Positions 1-10,873 are shown, counted from the first letter of the stretch. The stretch is DNA of 64,000 nucleotides from Bradyrhizobium sp. Gha (GCF_900113735.1 NZ_FOQM01000003.1:186001-250000), one strand, 5' to 3'. Translations and numbers: made by a program. The notes: generated by a model from the sequence alone, not told the origin.

Positions 1-1079
1 TCGGCCTCGCGATCGCCGTGCAGAATCTGTTGTGGGGATTGGGCCAACCCTTGGCCGGCGCGATCGCCGATCGCTTCGGCCTGTACCGCGTGATGTGCGT
101 CGGTGCGCTGCTCTATGCCGGTGGTCTCTTGCTGATGCGTTATTCCTCGACGCCGCTGTCACTCAACATCGGTGCGGGCGTGATGATCGGCTTCGGTCTC
201 GCGGGCTGCTCGTTCAACCTGGTGCTGTCGGCGTTCACCAAGCTGCTTCCGGCCGAGAAGCGCGGACTTGCGCTCGGGGCCGGCACTGCCGCGGGCTCGC
301 TCGGCCAGTTCCTGTACGCGCCGATCGGCGTTGCCCTGATCGACAAATTCGGCTGGCAGCAAACTCTCACCGTGTTCGGCTTCCTGATGCTGTTGATCAT
401 CCCGCTGGCGCTGGCGATCTCGACGCCGCCGGTCGCAAACACGGCCAATGCGGCGCCTGCGGATGAGCAGACCATCAGCGGGGCACTCACGGAGGCGTTC
501 GGCCATCGTTCCTACGTGCTGCTGGTGCTCGGCTTCTTCACCTGCGGCTTCCAGCTCGCCTTCATCACCGTGCATCTGCCTGCGTTCCTCGTCGACCGCG
601 GCGTCTCGGCGCAAACCGGCGGCTGGGTGATCGCGGCGATCGGCCTGTTCAACATCATGGGCTCTCTGGGCGTCGGCTATCTCCAGAATAGCTTGCCGAA
701 GCGCTACATCCTCTCGACGATCTACTTCATTCGTGCGCTCGCGACGCTCGCATTCATCTCGTTCCCGATCACGCCGTTCTCGGCGATCGCGTTCGGCGCG
801 GTGTCCGGGCTGACCTGGCTCTCGACGGTGCCCCCGACCTCGGCGCTGGTGGCGCTGATGTTCGGCACGCGCTGGCTTGCGACGCTCTACGGCTTCGCCT
901 TCGTCAGCCATCAGGTCGGCGGCTTCCTCGGCGTCTGGCTAGGGGGCATCGTGTTCGAGCGATACGGTTCCTATACGCCGATCTGGTGGCTCTCGATCCT
1001 GTTCGGGGTGCTCTCGGCGCTGATCAATCTTCCGATCGTCGAAAAGCCGGTCGCACGAGCGGTTGCGCAGCCTGCCTGA
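1..1079 (+). CDS. MFS transporter, 5' end outside the window
   Basis: Integral inner-membrane permease of the major facilitator superfamily. The reading frame is open from base 3, so the true start lies upstream and only the last ~358 residues are seen. The loop sequence LAGAIADRFGLYR is the classical MFS loop 2-3 signature (G-x-x-x-D-R-x-G), and about ten hydrophobic helices follow with a central hydrophilic loop near residues 135-150. The substrate cannot be read from sequence. Such proteins in Rhizobiales often belong to the oxalate/formate antiporter-like or monocarboxylate groups. It ends 41 bp before the AcuI-type reductase on the same strand, so cotranscription is possible. Confidence 0.85.
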   Translation, partial: GLAIAVQNLLWGLGQPLAGAIADRFGLYRVMCVGALLYAGGLLLMRYSSTPLSLNIGAGVMIGFGLAGCSFNLVLSAFTKLLPAEKRGLALGAGTAAGSLGQFLYAPIGVALIDKFGWQQTLTVFGFLMLLIIPLALAISTPPVANTANAAPADEQTISGALTEAFGHRSYVLLVLGFFTCGFQLAFITVHLPAFLVDRGVSAQTGGWVIAAIGLFNIMGSLGVGYLQNSLPKRYILSTIYFIRALATLAFISFPITPFSAIAFGAVSGLTWLSTVPPTSALVALMFGTRWLATLYGFAFVSHQVGGFLGVWLGGIVFERYGSYTPIWWLSILFGVLSALINLPIVEKPVARAVAQPA

Positions 1080-1120
1080 TCGGCTAAACATCCCGGTCAA
1101 ACAAGTCAGGGAGTTCAGCC

Positions 1121-2107
1121 GTGGCCAATTTCAAGGCGATCCGGATCGACAAGGCCGACAAGGGCACCACCGCGCAGCTGACGCAGTTCGACGAAGCCGA
1201 ACTGATGGACGGCGACGTCACCGTCCGCGTGGAATGGTCGACGCTGAACTACAAGGACGGCCTTGCGCTGACAGGCAAGGCGCCGGTGGTGCGCCGCTTC
1301 CCGATGATCGCCGGCATCGATTTCGCCGGCACCGTCGAAGCCTCTTCCCATCCGCAATGGAAGGCGGGCGACAAGGTCGTCTGCACCGGCTGGGGCATGG
1401 GCGAAACCCATCTCGGCGCCTATGCCGAGAAGGCGCGGGTGAAGGGCGACTGGCTGGTCGCACTGCCGCAGGGCCTGTCGGCACGGGATGCGATGGCGAT
1501 CGGCACCGCGGGCTTCACCGCGATGCTCGCCGTGCTGGCGCTGGAGAAGCACGGCGTCTCGCCGAAAAGCGGCCCGGTCGTCGTGACGGGCGCGGCCGGC
1601 GGCGTCGGCTCGGTCGCGACCGCCGTGCTGTCGAAGCTCGGCTACCATGTCATCGCTTCGACCGGCCGCGCCTCGGAGACCGATTACCTGAAGAGCCTGG
1701 GTGCCGCCGAAATCATCAACCGCAATGAACTGTCGGGGCCGGCAAAGCCACTGGGCAAGGAGCGTTGGGCGGCTGGTATCGATAGCGTCGGCTCGACCAC
1801 GCTCGCGAATCTGCTGTCGATGACAAGCTATGGTGGCGCCATTGCCGCCTGCGGTCTGGCGGCCGGTATGGACCTGCCGTCTTCGGTCGCACCCTTCATT
1901 TTGCGTGGGGTGTGCCTTCTCGGCATCGATTCCGTCATGTGCCCGCTTCCGCCGCGAAAAGCCGCCTGGCAGCGCCTCGCTTCCGATCTGGATCGGCCAA
2001 AACTATCTGAAATAACTACAGAAATTGCGCTGGACCAGGTTCCGGAGTGGGGCGCTAAAATCCTCGCCGGCCAGGTCCGCGGTCGCATCGTGGTAAAAAT
2101 TGTCTAA
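1121..2107 (+). CDS. Acrylyl-CoA reductase-type MDR oxidoreductase (AcuI/YhdH family)
   Basis: Zinc-free medium-chain dehydrogenase/reductase of 328 aa. The AcuI/YhdH family reduces acryloyl-CoA to propionyl-CoA with NADPH in the cytoplasm. Family landmarks seen: [14 protein letters not shown] near residue 45, the nucleotide-binding glycine motif [12 protein letters not shown] near residue 152, and a C-terminal GRIVVKI ending. No structural zinc cysteines are present. It begins with GTG; the purine-rich AGGGAG eight bases upstream supports this start. Full family length and no visible damage. The specific substrate is inferred from family only. Confidence 0.88.
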   Translation: MANFKAIRIDKADKGTTAQLTQFDEAELMDGDVTVRVEWSTLNYKDGLALTGKAPVVRRFPMIAGIDFAGTVEASSHPQWKAGDKVVCTGWGMGETHLGAYAEKARVKGDWLVALPQGLSARDAMAIGTAGFTAMLAVLALEKHGVSPKSGPVVVTGAAGGVGSVATAVLSKLGYHVIASTGRASETDYLKSLGAAEIINRNELSGPAKPLGKERWAAGIDSVGSTTLANLLSMTSYGGAIAACGLAAGMDLPSSVAPFILRGVCLLGIDSVMCPLPPRKAAWQRLASDLDRPKLSEITTEIALDQVPEWGAKILAGQVRGRIVVKIV

Positions 2108-2219
2108 CGGCGTTCAGACTTTACCAACCAAGCTGCTTCAATGTCGCCATGGTTGGTATGGTAAGCAGCGGGTAAAGAGATAAGGCATCGCCCGCTGCGG
2201 GGTTGGTTCGGAGTTGAGC

Positions 2220-2834
2220 ATGCTTGCGCGTATTGTGTTGGGGGCTGTCACAGCAGTCGTGACGTTTGCGCCGGCCATCGCCTTGGCCGGCAGTATGAAC
2301 GCGGATGAGGCACGCCGCTTCGTCGCCGGCAAGGTGTTCGCCTTCACCTGTTTCGACGGCACCCGCGGTGCGGGGCGTATCCTGGACGATCTCGGCGCCG
2401 CCGGCGCGGTGCAGTTCTCGGGTTCGGGCCCGGTCCGCCATCTGCGCCTGCCGGGCAACACCCTCCAGATCCGTGGCCAGAACGTCTGCGCCTCGATCAA
2501 GGGAATTCCGTTCGAGCCTTGTTTCAACCTGGAGAAGACCGACGAGCGCAGCTTCCGCGGCTCGGTCTCGGGCATGGGTTTCGCCTATTGCGACTTCCAC
2601 CATCAGGGCGGCAACCAGATGCTGATGGCGCGCGCGGTTGCGCGGCCGCGCTCGCTCCGTGCGCCGGAGCAGACCGGTTCGGTCAACGCACCGAGCACCG
2701 AGGTCGCTGCGCGCGTCGAAACACCGCGGGTCGAGAGCAGCCGGATCGAGCCGGTGAAGTCGGAAGCGAAGCCCGAACCCAAATCCGGGTCGAGGAACGA
2801 AGGGCCGCTCGAGCTGCGACGCTCGACCGAGTGA
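2220..2834 (+). CDS. Exported conserved protein, unknown function
   Basis: A 204-aa protein with an N-terminal signal peptide (MLARIVLGAVTAVVTFAPAIALAG, cleavage likely after ALA). The mature part carries cysteines near residues 43, 90, 101 and 122, which could form disulfides, then a charged, low-complexity tail rich in Glu, Arg and Ser (about residues 150-204). A TTG codon six bases upstream is in frame, but GGAG at 2210-2213 is correctly spaced for the ATG at 2220. I do not recognise the family; it looks like a Rhizobiales-restricted periplasmic protein. Confidence 0.7.
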   Translation: MLARIVLGAVTAVVTFAPAIALAGSMNADEARRFVAGKVFAFTCFDGTRGAGRILDDLGAAGAVQFSGSGPVRHLRLPGNTLQIRGQNVCASIKGIPFEPCFNLEKTDERSFRGSVSGMGFAYCDFHHQGGNQMLMARAVARPRSLRAPEQTGSVNAPSTEVAARVETPRVESSRIEPVKSEAKPEPKSGSRNEGPLELRRSTE

Positions 2835-3000
2835 TATCTCGCGCGATACTTCGCGCGCAATTTACCTGCCTTTGACGAATGCATCGCACGCCAAGCCGCG
2901 GCGCCGTAATCATACGGCCTGCGGTTTTCATGCCTTGGTAGCGACTGACGCCCCAGCCTTGCGTACCGGCCGGAAAGCGGCCCTACGCAAGGCTTCAACG

Positions 3001-3252
3001 ATGTCGCTGTACTTCTTCCGCATCAGCACCGGCCGCTATTCCGGCGCCGCCGATCAGCCGTACGAGTTCGAGGATCGCGCCGCGGCCTGGACCGAGATGA
3101 CCGAGGTGTGTGCCAATCTGCTCGGCGGCATCGCACGCAACCTGAAGCCGAATGCGAAGTGGAGCATGGAGCTGCTCGACGAGAACAAGAAACCGGTCTT
3201 TCGCATCAGCCTGGACGGCGAGGCCGTCGGATGCAAAATAACCCCGCGCTGA
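3001..3252 (+). CDS. DUF6894 family small protein
   Basis: An 83-aa protein starting MSLYFFRISTGRYSGAADQP, the typical opening of the DUF6894 family of rhizobial small cytoplasmic proteins (hydrophobic F-x-F-R strand, then a G/D turn, then an E-rich helix with a conserved W). The frame extends upstream to 2872, but the extension reads like non-coding sequence, so the ATG at 3001 is preferred; AAGG lies about ten bases upstream. Function is unknown. It stands alone between an exported protein and a chemotaxis receptor. Confidence 0.7.
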   Translation: MSLYFFRISTGRYSGAADQPYEFEDRAAAWTEMTEVCANLLGGIARNLKPNAKWSMELLDENKKPVFRISLDGEAVGCKITPR

Positions 3253-3444
3253 CTTCAGGTCGCAATTTACACCCATGACGAGATCAGGCTCCTTCAATTT
3301 CAATCATGTAGCGCAAAAAATCAGTATTTCTGCTGATCTCGCCATTAACCGTAGATGGAGCTCTGACCGATAGCCTTCCGGGTAAGGGCGATCAACGTCC
3401 AAGCGGTCGGCAATGACTGGCCGCTCGTCTCCTGGAAACGCGCC

Positions 3445-5181
3445 ATGTTGAGCCTTGTCCGGAATTTGCAGATCGGAACCAAGCTTGCGATTGCCTCCGC
3501 GCTCGCCATTCTGCTGGTGGCATCGATGATCGCGAGCGAGAAGTTCGGCAACACCAGTTTGCGGCAGTCGAACCAGAATGTACTTGGGCAGCAGGAAATC
3601 GCGCGAGACGCCGTGGAGGCGAAGGTTGCCGTTCGCGGCATGCAGCTCGCCGTGCGCGATGTTCGTCTTGCCGGAGATGCGTCCGAACTGCAGAAGGCCG
3701 GCGACGCACTTGTCGAGCGGGAGAAGTCTGTCGCAGCAATTGCCGACGCGATGCTGAGATTGTCGCGCTCTGCCGAAAATCGCGCCCGCATCGAGAAGCT
3801 GAAGACGCGCGCTGCCGACTATGTCAAGGGCGCGCAACAAATTTCCGCTGTGCGCAGCGCAGCCTTTTCGCCCGGCTCGGCCGAGGGCGGAGCTCGGCTG
3901 GCGGAAATCAACGCCGAAGCGATTCGTCGGGCACGAGAAGTGACGCTGCCCATCGCCTCCGAACTTGATGCTCTGGCGAGCCAGATCGCAGAATTTGCCA
4001 AGCACAAATCTGAACTGGAATATGCCGAGGCGGAGCAGGAAATGGCAGCCGCGGAGCGCGTTGCCATGATGATCGGAGCCTGCACGATGTTCGTGCTCAT
4101 CGGCAGCTGGCTCGTATCCTTCCTCACCATCGCGCGGCCCATCCGCGCGCTCACCATCGCTATGGACAAGCTCGCCGGCGGCGACTTTTCCGTCGTGCTG
4201 CCGGGCCTTGGCCGGAAGGACGAGGTCGGCGGCGTTGCAGCGGCCGTCGAGAAGTTCAAGATCGTCTCTGAGCAAAAGGCGCGCGAGGAAGCAGAAGCCA
4301 AGATCAGGCAGGATCAAGCCGCGGCCGCGCAGCGCAAGGCCGAGATGCACAAGCTTGCCGACAGCTTCGAATCTGCGATCGGCGAGATCGTCGAGACAGT
4401 CTCTTCAGCCGCGACGGAGCTCGAGGCTTCTGCCTCGACGCTGACCTCGACTGCCGAGCGCGGACAGGGGCTTGCCACAATGGTCGCTGCCGCCTCCGAA
4501 GAGGCGTCCACCAACGTCCAGTCGGTGGCCTCGGCGACCGAGGAGCTGTCGTCTTCGATCACCGAGATCAGCCGCCAGGTGCAGGAATCGGCGCGGGTTG
4601 CGAGCGAGGCGGTCGGCCAGGCGCGCAATACCACCGAGCGCGTCAGCGAATTGTCCAAGGCGGCAACGCGGATCGGCGACGTGGTCGAACTGATCAACAC
4701 CATCGCTGGCCAGACCAATTTGCTGGCGCTCAACGCCACGATCGAGGCGGCACGCGCCGGCGAAGCCGGCCGCGGCTTTGCCGTCGTCGCCGCCGAAGTC
4801 AAGGCGCTGGCCGAGCAGACCGCGAAAGCGACCGGCGAGATCGGCCAACAGATCTCAGGCATTCAGACCGCGACCCAGGAATCGGTCGGGGCCATCAAGG
4901 ACATCAGCGACACCATCGAAAAGCTGTCCGAGATTTCCTCGACCATCGCCGCGGCCGTGGAAGAGCAAGGCGCGGCGACGCAGGAAATCTCCCGCAACGT
5001 GCAGCAGGCTGCGCAAGGCACGCATCAGGTCTCGTCCAACATCGCTGACGTGCAGCGCGGGGCCGGGGAGACCGGATCGGCGTCGTCGCAAGTTCTCTCC
5101 GCCGCGCAGATGCTGTCTGGCGACAGCGATCGCCTCAAGCTCGAGGTCGGCAAGTTCCTGGACACCGTTCGGGCCGCCTGA
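3445..5181 (+). CDS. Methyl-accepting chemotaxis protein
   Basis: A 578-aa transmembrane chemoreceptor. Layout: TM1 at about residues 13-31, a ~170-residue helical periplasmic sensor, TM2 at about 206-229, HAMP at about 230-283, then the cytoplasmic MCP signalling hairpin. The tip carries the highly conserved [20 protein letters not shown] stretch that contacts CheA and CheW. The ligand cannot be predicted; the sensor looks like a four-helix bundle. Its signalling half is almost identical to the receptor immediately downstream, so the pair probably arose by duplication with exchange of the sensor half. There is no C-terminal CheR pentapeptide. Confidence 0.93.
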   Translation: MLSLVRNLQIGTKLAIASALAILLVASMIASEKFGNTSLRQSNQNVLGQQEIARDAVEAKVAVRGMQLAVRDVRLAGDASELQKAGDALVEREKSVAAIADAMLRLSRSAENRARIEKLKTRAADYVKGAQQISAVRSAAFSPGSAEGGARLAEINAEAIRRAREVTLPIASELDALASQIAEFAKHKSELEYAEAEQEMAAAERVAMMIGACTMFVLIGSWLVSFLTIARPIRALTIAMDKLAGGDFSVVLPGLGRKDEVGGVAAAVEKFKIVSEQKAREEAEAKIRQDQAAAAQRKAEMHKLADSFESAIGEIVETVSSAATELEASASTLTSTAERGQGLATMVAAASEEASTNVQSVASATEELSSSITEISRQVQESARVASEAVGQARNTTERVSELSKAATRIGDVVELINTIAGQTNLLALNATIEAARAGEAGRGFAVVAAEVKALAEQTAKATGEIGQQISGIQTATQESVGAIKDISDTIEKLSEISSTIAAAVEEQGAATQEISRNVQQAAQGTHQVSSNIADVQRGAGETGSASSQVLSAAQMLSGDSDRLKLEVGKFLDTVRAA

Positions 5182-5485
5182 ACCCGGCCTGCCCGGCTTC
5201 CCGATCAACGACCGCCCTGGGCACGGCGGCCATTGGCCGTCCCTGGAGCAGCGGTGCGGCACCAGGGGATGTTCGCTGGATCGCAACCAATGTTGTGGAA
5301 GGAATAATGGCCATAATCGCACATCCGTCGTCCCACGTAGGCCTCTGTTAACGGCTGCTTGCAAGTATTGCGCAATCTTGCCGGATAAGAACCAGCCAGC
5401 ATTGTTGGAATGACACGCCCTGCCGTCCGTCTTGACGGTCGTGGCGCAAGTGACGTGTGCGTTTAGGTCTCATCGGGATTTTGTG
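5182..5485. other. Intergenic region between the two chemoreceptor genes
   Basis: A 304-bp stretch that presumably carries the promoter of the second receptor gene. I see no convincing open frame, no strong hairpin with a T-run and no recognisable sigma-28 or sigma-54 element. Confidence 0.5.
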
Positions 5486-7174
5486 ATGTCGAAGTTGTCG
5501 ATCGTCTTCAAGCTTCTGGCCGTGCTGTCGGTCCTCGTGCTCTCGCTTGCCGGCGTCGGTGTGGTGGCGATCGGCACCATGCAGAACATCAATTCGCACA
5601 CGGTCGAGATCGCGGAAAGCTGGCTGCCGAGCGTGCGTGCGCTGGGCTCGATCCGCGCCGATGTCAACGAGCTGCGCGTCGCGCTCCGTCTGCATGTGAT
5701 GCAGGATACGGCCGAGGGCAAGCAAGCTGCCGAAAAACGCCTCGCCTCGCTGCGCGAACGCATCGAGCAGACCCGTAAGATCTACGAGCCGCTGATCACG
5801 TCTGCCGAGGAGCGCTCGATCTATGGGCAATGGACCGCGGCGTGGGGCGAGTATCTCAACGGCGTGCAAGAGGTGATGGCGCTGTCGCGCAAGAGTCCGG
5901 GCAAGTTCCCGACCGAAGCGAACGAGCTGTTGCAGAGCAAGGTCGCCAAGATGGCGCAGGCCGCCGATCCGCTGTTGACGAAGGACATCGAGCTGAACAA
6001 CCGCGGCGCCGAGATGGAGACCAAGCAGGCGGCTGACAGCTACGCCTCGATCTTCCGCCTGCTGGTCGGCATCATCGTGCTCTCGGTCGTGATCGCAATC
6101 GCTGCGGCCCATTATCTGGTTCGCGACGTGTCGCGCGGCATCGCTTCGATCATTCGCCCGATGCAGTCGCTCGGTGAAGGCGATCTTTCGGCAGAGGTGC
6201 CGCATCGCGGCGAGAAGACCGAGATCGGGGCGATGGCCGACGCGCTTCAGATCTTCAAGGAGGCGCTGATCGCCAAGAGGGCTGCTGACGAAGCGGCCGG
6301 GCGCGATGCCGACGCCAAGATCGAACGCGGCCGCCGCGTCGACGCCATCACCCGCAAGTTCGAAGCGATGATCGGTGAGGTTGTCGGGACCGTGTCGTCG
6401 GCCTCGACCGAGCTCGAGGCATCCGCCTCGACGCTGACCAACACGGCGCAGCGCGGACAGGAGCTCGCGACCGTCGTCGCCGCGGCCTCCGAGGAGGCCT
6501 CCACCAACGTTCAGGCCGTGGCGTCGGCTTCGGAGGAGTTGTCGTCCTCGATCACCGAAATCAGCCGCCGCGTGCAGGATTCGGCGCGGATGGCCGCGGA
6601 GGCCGTCGAGCAGGCGACGCGGACCAACGAGCGCGTCAACGAGCTGTCGCAGGCGGCCGCCCGCATCGGCGATGTCGTCGAGCTCATCAACACCATCGCG
6701 GGCCAGACCAATTTGCTGGCGCTGAACGCGACCATCGAGGCCGCGCGGGCCGGCGAAGCCGGCCGCGGCTTCGCGGTCGTCGCCTCCGAGGTCAAGGCGT
6801 TGGCCGAGCAGACCGCGAAGGCGACCGGAGAAATCGGAGCGCAGGTCGCGGGCATCCAGACCGCGACGCAGGAATCGGTCAATGCCATCCAGGAGATCAG
6901 CGGCACGATCGAGCGGCTGTCGGAGGTGTCCGCAGCCATCGCCGCGGCCGTCGAAGAGCAGGGCGCGGCCACGCAGGAAATCTCGCGTAACGTGCAGCAG
7001 GCTTCGGTCGGCACGCAACAGGTTTCATCGAACATCAGCGATGTGCAACGCGGTGCGATCGAGACCGGCGAGGCCTCGACCGAGGTGCTATCGGCGGCGA
7101 AATCGCTGGCGACCGACAGCACCCGCCTCAAGGTCGAAGTCGCGCAGTTCCTGGATTCGGTCCGCGCGGCATGA
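5486..7174 (+). CDS. Methyl-accepting chemotaxis protein
   Basis: A 562-aa chemoreceptor. TM1 is at about residues 8-30; a periplasmic helical sensor (four-helix-bundle type, with the common opening [18 protein letters not shown]) follows; TM2 is near residues 190-212, then HAMP and the MCP signalling domain with the same [16 protein letters not shown] tip as its upstream neighbour. An in-frame ATG exists 54 bp upstream, but the residues it would add are polar and precede the natural positively charged start [11 protein letters not shown], so 5486 is preferred. Its stop codon abuts the stop codon of the convergent DUF2339 gene with no spacer. Confidence 0.92.
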   Translation: MSKLSIVFKLLAVLSVLVLSLAGVGVVAIGTMQNINSHTVEIAESWLPSVRALGSIRADVNELRVALRLHVMQDTAEGKQAAEKRLASLRERIEQTRKIYEPLITSAEERSIYGQWTAAWGEYLNGVQEVMALSRKSPGKFPTEANELLQSKVAKMAQAADPLLTKDIELNNRGAEMETKQAADSYASIFRLLVGIIVLSVVIAIAAAHYLVRDVSRGIASIIRPMQSLGEGDLSAEVPHRGEKTEIGAMADALQIFKEALIAKRAADEAAGRDADAKIERGRRVDAITRKFEAMIGEVVGTVSSASTELEASASTLTNTAQRGQELATVVAAASEEASTNVQAVASASEELSSSITEISRRVQDSARMAAEAVEQATRTNERVNELSQAAARIGDVVELINTIAGQTNLLALNATIEAARAGEAGRGFAVVASEVKALAEQTAKATGEIGAQVAGIQTATQESVNAIQEISGTIERLSEVSAAIAAAVEEQGAATQEISRNVQQASVGTQQVSSNISDVQRGAIETGEASTEVLSAAKSLATDSTRLKVEVAQFLDSVRAA

Positions 7175-9865
7175 TCAACCGCTCGTCTGTGGCGCCGGCG
7201 GTGGCGTGACCTGCCGCCGGAACAGGATGCGCTGGTAGAGCCAGCCGATTGCGACCAGCACGATGCCGAGGCCCATGAACGACAGCGCGCGATAGACGCC
7301 TGTCAGCGTCGACATGTCGATCACGAAAGCCTTCAGGATCGTCAGCGCGATGACGACGGCCGACGCCAGCCGGGCGCGTTCCGAATTGACCGCTATGCCG
7401 ATACCGAGCAGCACCACGCCGAAGGCGAGCCAGCCGATCGAATAGGTGTATTGCTCGGCCCCGGTCGTCTCACCGCTGTCGAGGAACGGACCGTGATAGA
7501 AGCGGCGGATCTCGAGCGTCAGGTACGACAGTGCAAACACCAGCGCTGTGCCTGCGATCACGTTCGCGTAGATCTTGCCGCGTTCGCCGGCCACGGCATA
7601 GGCGAGCAGCAGCATCAGCACCGACGGCAGGGCGTAGCCGAGCAGCAGCAGGTTGAAAACGGCGCCGCCGACATCGATGTGCCAGATCAGCGGGTTCTGC
7701 AGGAACAGCAGGCCGAACACGCTGATGAAGCCGGCAATCGCCGTGAGCACGACCGCGCCAACATTGTGCACGATCGAGTGGCTGCGCAGCCGCAAGCGTT
7801 CCAGCCCGATCGCCATGGCCAGCGCCATCAAGACCTGCAGGGCAGCCTCTAACAGTGACGGCGCGGCGATCATGTCGCCGTCGGTGGCGAGATGGCGGAC
7901 CTCCATGAAGGCGAGCAGCGCCGTGAACAGGATCGCCGCGGCCTCCACCATCCGCAGTGGCGCGTGATCACCCCTGCGCCGCAGGAAAAGGCTAGCGGCC
8001 CAGAACGAGGCTGCCGGCACGCCATAACCCCACAACAGCCAGTTGAAGACGGGCGTGGTGCCGACGGCATCGCCGACGATGCGCGGATCATAGCCGACGC
8101 GTGCGGTGACGATGCCGGCGAAGATCGCGGCAAGCCAGCGCAGGAATGGAATCGGCCGCCGCATCGCAATCCAGGCGGTGCCGAGCGACATCAGCGCCAG
8201 CGCGATGGTGAGCCAGCCCTTTTCGAGCGCGAAGGTCAGCGCCAGCGCCAGGGCGCCGAGCGTGCCGGTTGCAAACAACGCCGTGGAGATCGCAAGCCCC
8301 GGCCGGGTTTCGCGGCGGGTGAGCGCTTCCGTCGCCGCGCCAAAGGCGGCTGCGAGCAGTACCGCCAGGATCGCGAACGGGATCGAGCGGTCGAGATGGG
8401 CGATGCGGGCATAGAGCGCGACCAGGATCGCGATCGGCGTGGCGACGCCTGCCGCCGACCACACGACGGGAATGATCGCCGAATTCGAGCGCCCTTGCGC
8501 GAAGAAGCCGGCCAGGCCGAAGCCGGCGGCGAAGATCGCGGCCATCACCAGATGCTGTGTCACCGCGCTGTCGATTGCGGTCGGCGCGACGCCGGCCATG
8601 GGGCCGCCCGGCAGCACCAGCACATCAGGGTTGGCGCGCACCGCCCATTCGCCGAACACGATGAAGACGGTTGCAGCCGCGGCGCCCAGCGCGCCGGCGG
8701 CGGCCTCCGCGCGCCAGGCGACGGCCAGCGTCGCCGCGACAAGCAGTGTAAAGGCGATCAGCGAGAGATCGGCATGCGCGCTCGACAGCACGATCAGCAT
8801 TGCGCCGAACAGATAGGCGCCGAGCGCGCTCGACGAGACCGGCTCGATCTGCCCGTCCTCGATATCAGGACCGAACATGAAGCCGCAGACGACGAGCAAC
8901 GCGGCGAGCACGAACCCTGACATCAGGTGGAAGGCATGCGGCGCGAGGTGCCGGTCGCCGGTATCAAGGCCCGGGAAGATCCAGAGTACGGCGAAGACGA
9001 TCGTCGTGACCGCGAGCCAGCGCCACAGCCTGATGCGGGCGAGGCCAAAGCTCGCGGCGGTGACGATGGCGAGATAGACATACAGCGCCCAATAGTCCGG
9101 CTTGCCGCTGGAGACGAGCACCGGCGTCGCGAAGGCACCGACCACGCCGAGGCCCGCAAGCGCCGGCCCGTGCAGCAGCGCGGTCGCAAGCGTGCCCATC
9201 GCAACGAGGCCGAGCAGCACGAAGGCGGTGGCGGGCACGAGAAAGCCGTAGAGCGCATAGGCGGCGTAGACGGTCGCAAATGCCACCGCTGTTCCGGCGG
9301 CGGTGAGGATCGCGGGGATGTCAGCGATCGGCAGTCCCTGGATGTTGGAGATGCTTTCCCTGCGCCGCGTCCATTCGCCGGCACCGAGCAGCGCGAGCGC
9401 GAACAAGCCACCGAGGAATACGCGGACGCCGGGGCCGACAAGGCCAGCCTCGATCGAATAGCGCACCATGAAGAAGCCGCCGAGCGCGAGTGCAAGCCCG
9501 CCGATCCACACCACCCAGCGCGTGCCGAGCCGTTCTTCGAAGCCGGGGGCTGGCGTCGGCAGCGACGGCGGCGCTTCGGCTGCGGGGCTCGCCTCGATCG
9601 GGGGCGGCGCAGCCTCTTCGGTGACGGGTGGCGGTGCGGCCTCGGCTTCCGGCGCAAGCGGCGGCGGCTCTGCTGCAGGCGTGCTCGCTTGCTCCTGCAC
9701 AGGCAGCGGTGGCGGCGGCTGGACCTGCCGCAGCGCCAGCAGCGCGGCCTCCAGCGAGCCCAGCCGCCGGCGCAACTCGGTCGCCTGATTCGACGCTTTC
9801 AGCGCGATCAGGAACGCGGCGATCGCAATCATCACTGCAAAGACGTCGAACGGGGCGTCGAACAT
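7175..9865 (-). CDS. DUF2339 giant multi-pass membrane protein
   Basis: An 896-aa protein. It opens with a membrane helix and a short coiled segment, has a long Pro/Ala/Glu-rich linker at about residues 50-105 (repeated P, A, E and PPP runs), then more than twenty predicted hydrophobic helices to the C-terminus. The motif FEERLGTRWVVWIGGLALALGG after the linker is characteristic of DUF2339 membrane proteins. The function is unknown; an envelope role is only inferred. It is convergent with the chemoreceptor gene, stop codon against stop codon. It stands alone on its strand: the next minus-strand gene ends 46 bp upstream of its start. Confidence 0.85.
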   Translation of the reverse strand: MFDAPFDVFAVMIAIAAFLIALKASNQATELRRRLGSLEAALLALRQVQPPPPLPVQEQASTPAAEPPPLAPEAEAAPPPVTEEAAPPPIEASPAAEAPPSLPTPAPGFEERLGTRWVVWIGGLALALGGFFMVRYSIEAGLVGPGVRVFLGGLFALALLGAGEWTRRRESISNIQGLPIADIPAILTAAGTAVAFATVYAAYALYGFLVPATAFVLLGLVAMGTLATALLHGPALAGLGVVGAFATPVLVSSGKPDYWALYVYLAIVTAASFGLARIRLWRWLAVTTIVFAVLWIFPGLDTGDRHLAPHAFHLMSGFVLAALLVVCGFMFGPDIEDGQIEPVSSSALGAYLFGAMLIVLSSAHADLSLIAFTLLVAATLAVAWRAEAAAGALGAAAATVFIVFGEWAVRANPDVLVLPGGPMAGVAPTAIDSAVTQHLVMAAIFAAGFGLAGFFAQGRSNSAIIPVVWSAAGVATPIAILVALYARIAHLDRSIPFAILAVLLAAAFGAATEALTRRETRPGLAISTALFATGTLGALALALTFALEKGWLTIALALMSLGTAWIAMRRPIPFLRWLAAIFAGIVTARVGYDPRIVGDAVGTTPVFNWLLWGYGVPAASFWAASLFLRRRGDHAPLRMVEAAAILFTALLAFMEVRHLATDGDMIAAPSLLEAALQVLMALAMAIGLERLRLRSHSIVHNVGAVVLTAIAGFISVFGLLFLQNPLIWHIDVGGAVFNLLLLGYALPSVLMLLLAYAVAGERGKIYANVIAGTALVFALSYLTLEIRRFYHGPFLDSGETTGAEQYTYSIGWLAFGVVLLGIGIAVNSERARLASAVVIALTILKAFVIDMSTLTGVYRALSFMGLGIVLVAIGWLYQRILFRRQVTPPPAPQTSG

Positions 9866-9910
9866 GGGGCCTCCTGGCGATCGGCGCGCAGGGGCCGACG
9901 CAAACTTGAT

Positions 9911-10873
9911 CTAGCGCCGGGAGCGTACGCGCAAGCCCGGCGCGGGCCGCTCCTGGAGCACGTCACGGCGGAAGCGATAGAGCGCCGCCGGTCTCCCGCC
10001 CGTCTGTGTCGACATCACGCCGGTCGGTTCGACCAGGGCTTCGGTTTCGACCAGACGGCGGAAATTCTGCTTGTGCAGGTGGCGGCCGGAGATCGCCTCC
10101 ACCGTGTACTGCAACTCAGTGAGTGTGAACTCAGCGGGCAAAAGTTCAAACACCACAGGGCGATACTTCAGTTTTGCGCGCAGCCGCGCGATCCCCGTAG
10201 CGAGGATCCGGCGGTGGTCGAACCGCATCGAGGTGCCGAGCGCGGGCAGTGTCGTGCGCGCCCTTGCTGCCGGTCGGCCGTCGCGTCTGGCCTCCTCGAC
10301 CAGCCCGGCTTCGTACAGCAGCTCATAGCGGTCGAGCACGCGTTCCTCGTCCCAGGCCGCGCCGTCGAGCCCGAAATAGAGTCGCACGCGATCCCGGCGC
10401 GGCAACGCGCGCGTGGTCTCCGGCGTCTCTTGCGCGGCCCAGGCGGTCAGCGCCGGGACGATATCACGGCCGATGATCGCGGGCGGCGCCTCGCGCCAGT
10501 CTTCCCAGGGGAAGAAGCGATACCAGGGCTCGAAGCTCGCCGTGGTCGCAGCTCTCTCGGCAGTGCGCGTCAGCGCGAGATAGCCGATGGACACCATATG
10601 CGCGCCGGTGTCGCCGGCCTCCGCATGGCGGCCGCGATCGCCAAACGTATAGAGCTGCTCGACATACCCGAGCCGCAGGCCCGCCTGTTCCTCCACCCAG
10701 GCGCGCAGCCCGATCTCGAACGTTCGATGGCTCGGCGCATCGAACGGACCGAAGGGCAGGCCGGCGAGCCCGTCACTGCCACGCGAGGTCAGGACCAGCG
10801 GCTCATGATCCTCGATCGCGACGATCGCGGCAGTCAGGCCAATCTCGATCGGCGTGAGGAGCTTGTCGCTCAT
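9911..10873 (-). CDS. NUDIX-like/winged-helix regulator (NrtR/NadQ-type, COG4111-like)
   Basis: A 320-aa protein with an N-terminal NUDIX-like fold (residues ~10-150) that lacks a catalytic NUDIX box, followed by a winged-helix region at about 225-310 (FTLTELQYTVEAISGRHLHKQNFRRLVE), the arrangement of NrtR-type NAD regulators. In alphaproteobacteria the related NadQ group represses NAD biosynthesis genes. The absent box suggests ligand sensing and not hydrolysis. No nad genes are visible beside it, so the target is not shown here. It ends 46 bp before the DUF2339 gene start. The family call is fairly sure; the regulatory target is inference. Confidence 0.65.
   Translation of the reverse strand: MSDKLLTPIEIGLTAAIVAIEDHEPLVLTSRGSDGLAGLPFGPFDAPSHRTFEIGLRAWVEEQAGLRLGYVEQLYTFGDRGRHAEAGDTGAHMVSIGYLALTRTAERAATTASFEPWYRFFPWEDWREAPPAIIGRDIVPALTAWAAQETPETTRALPRRDRVRLYFGLDGAAWDEERVLDRYELLYEAGLVEEARRDGRPAARARTTLPALGTSMRFDHRRILATGIARLRAKLKYRPVVFELLPAEFTLTELQYTVEAISGRHLHKQNFRRLVETEALVEPTGVMSTQTGGRPAALYRFRRDVLQERPAPGLRVRSRR

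Noticed and set aside
5348-7018. 556-codon minus-strand frame opposite the second MCP
   Set aside because: Antisense shadow of a repetitive, GC3-rich coding sequence.
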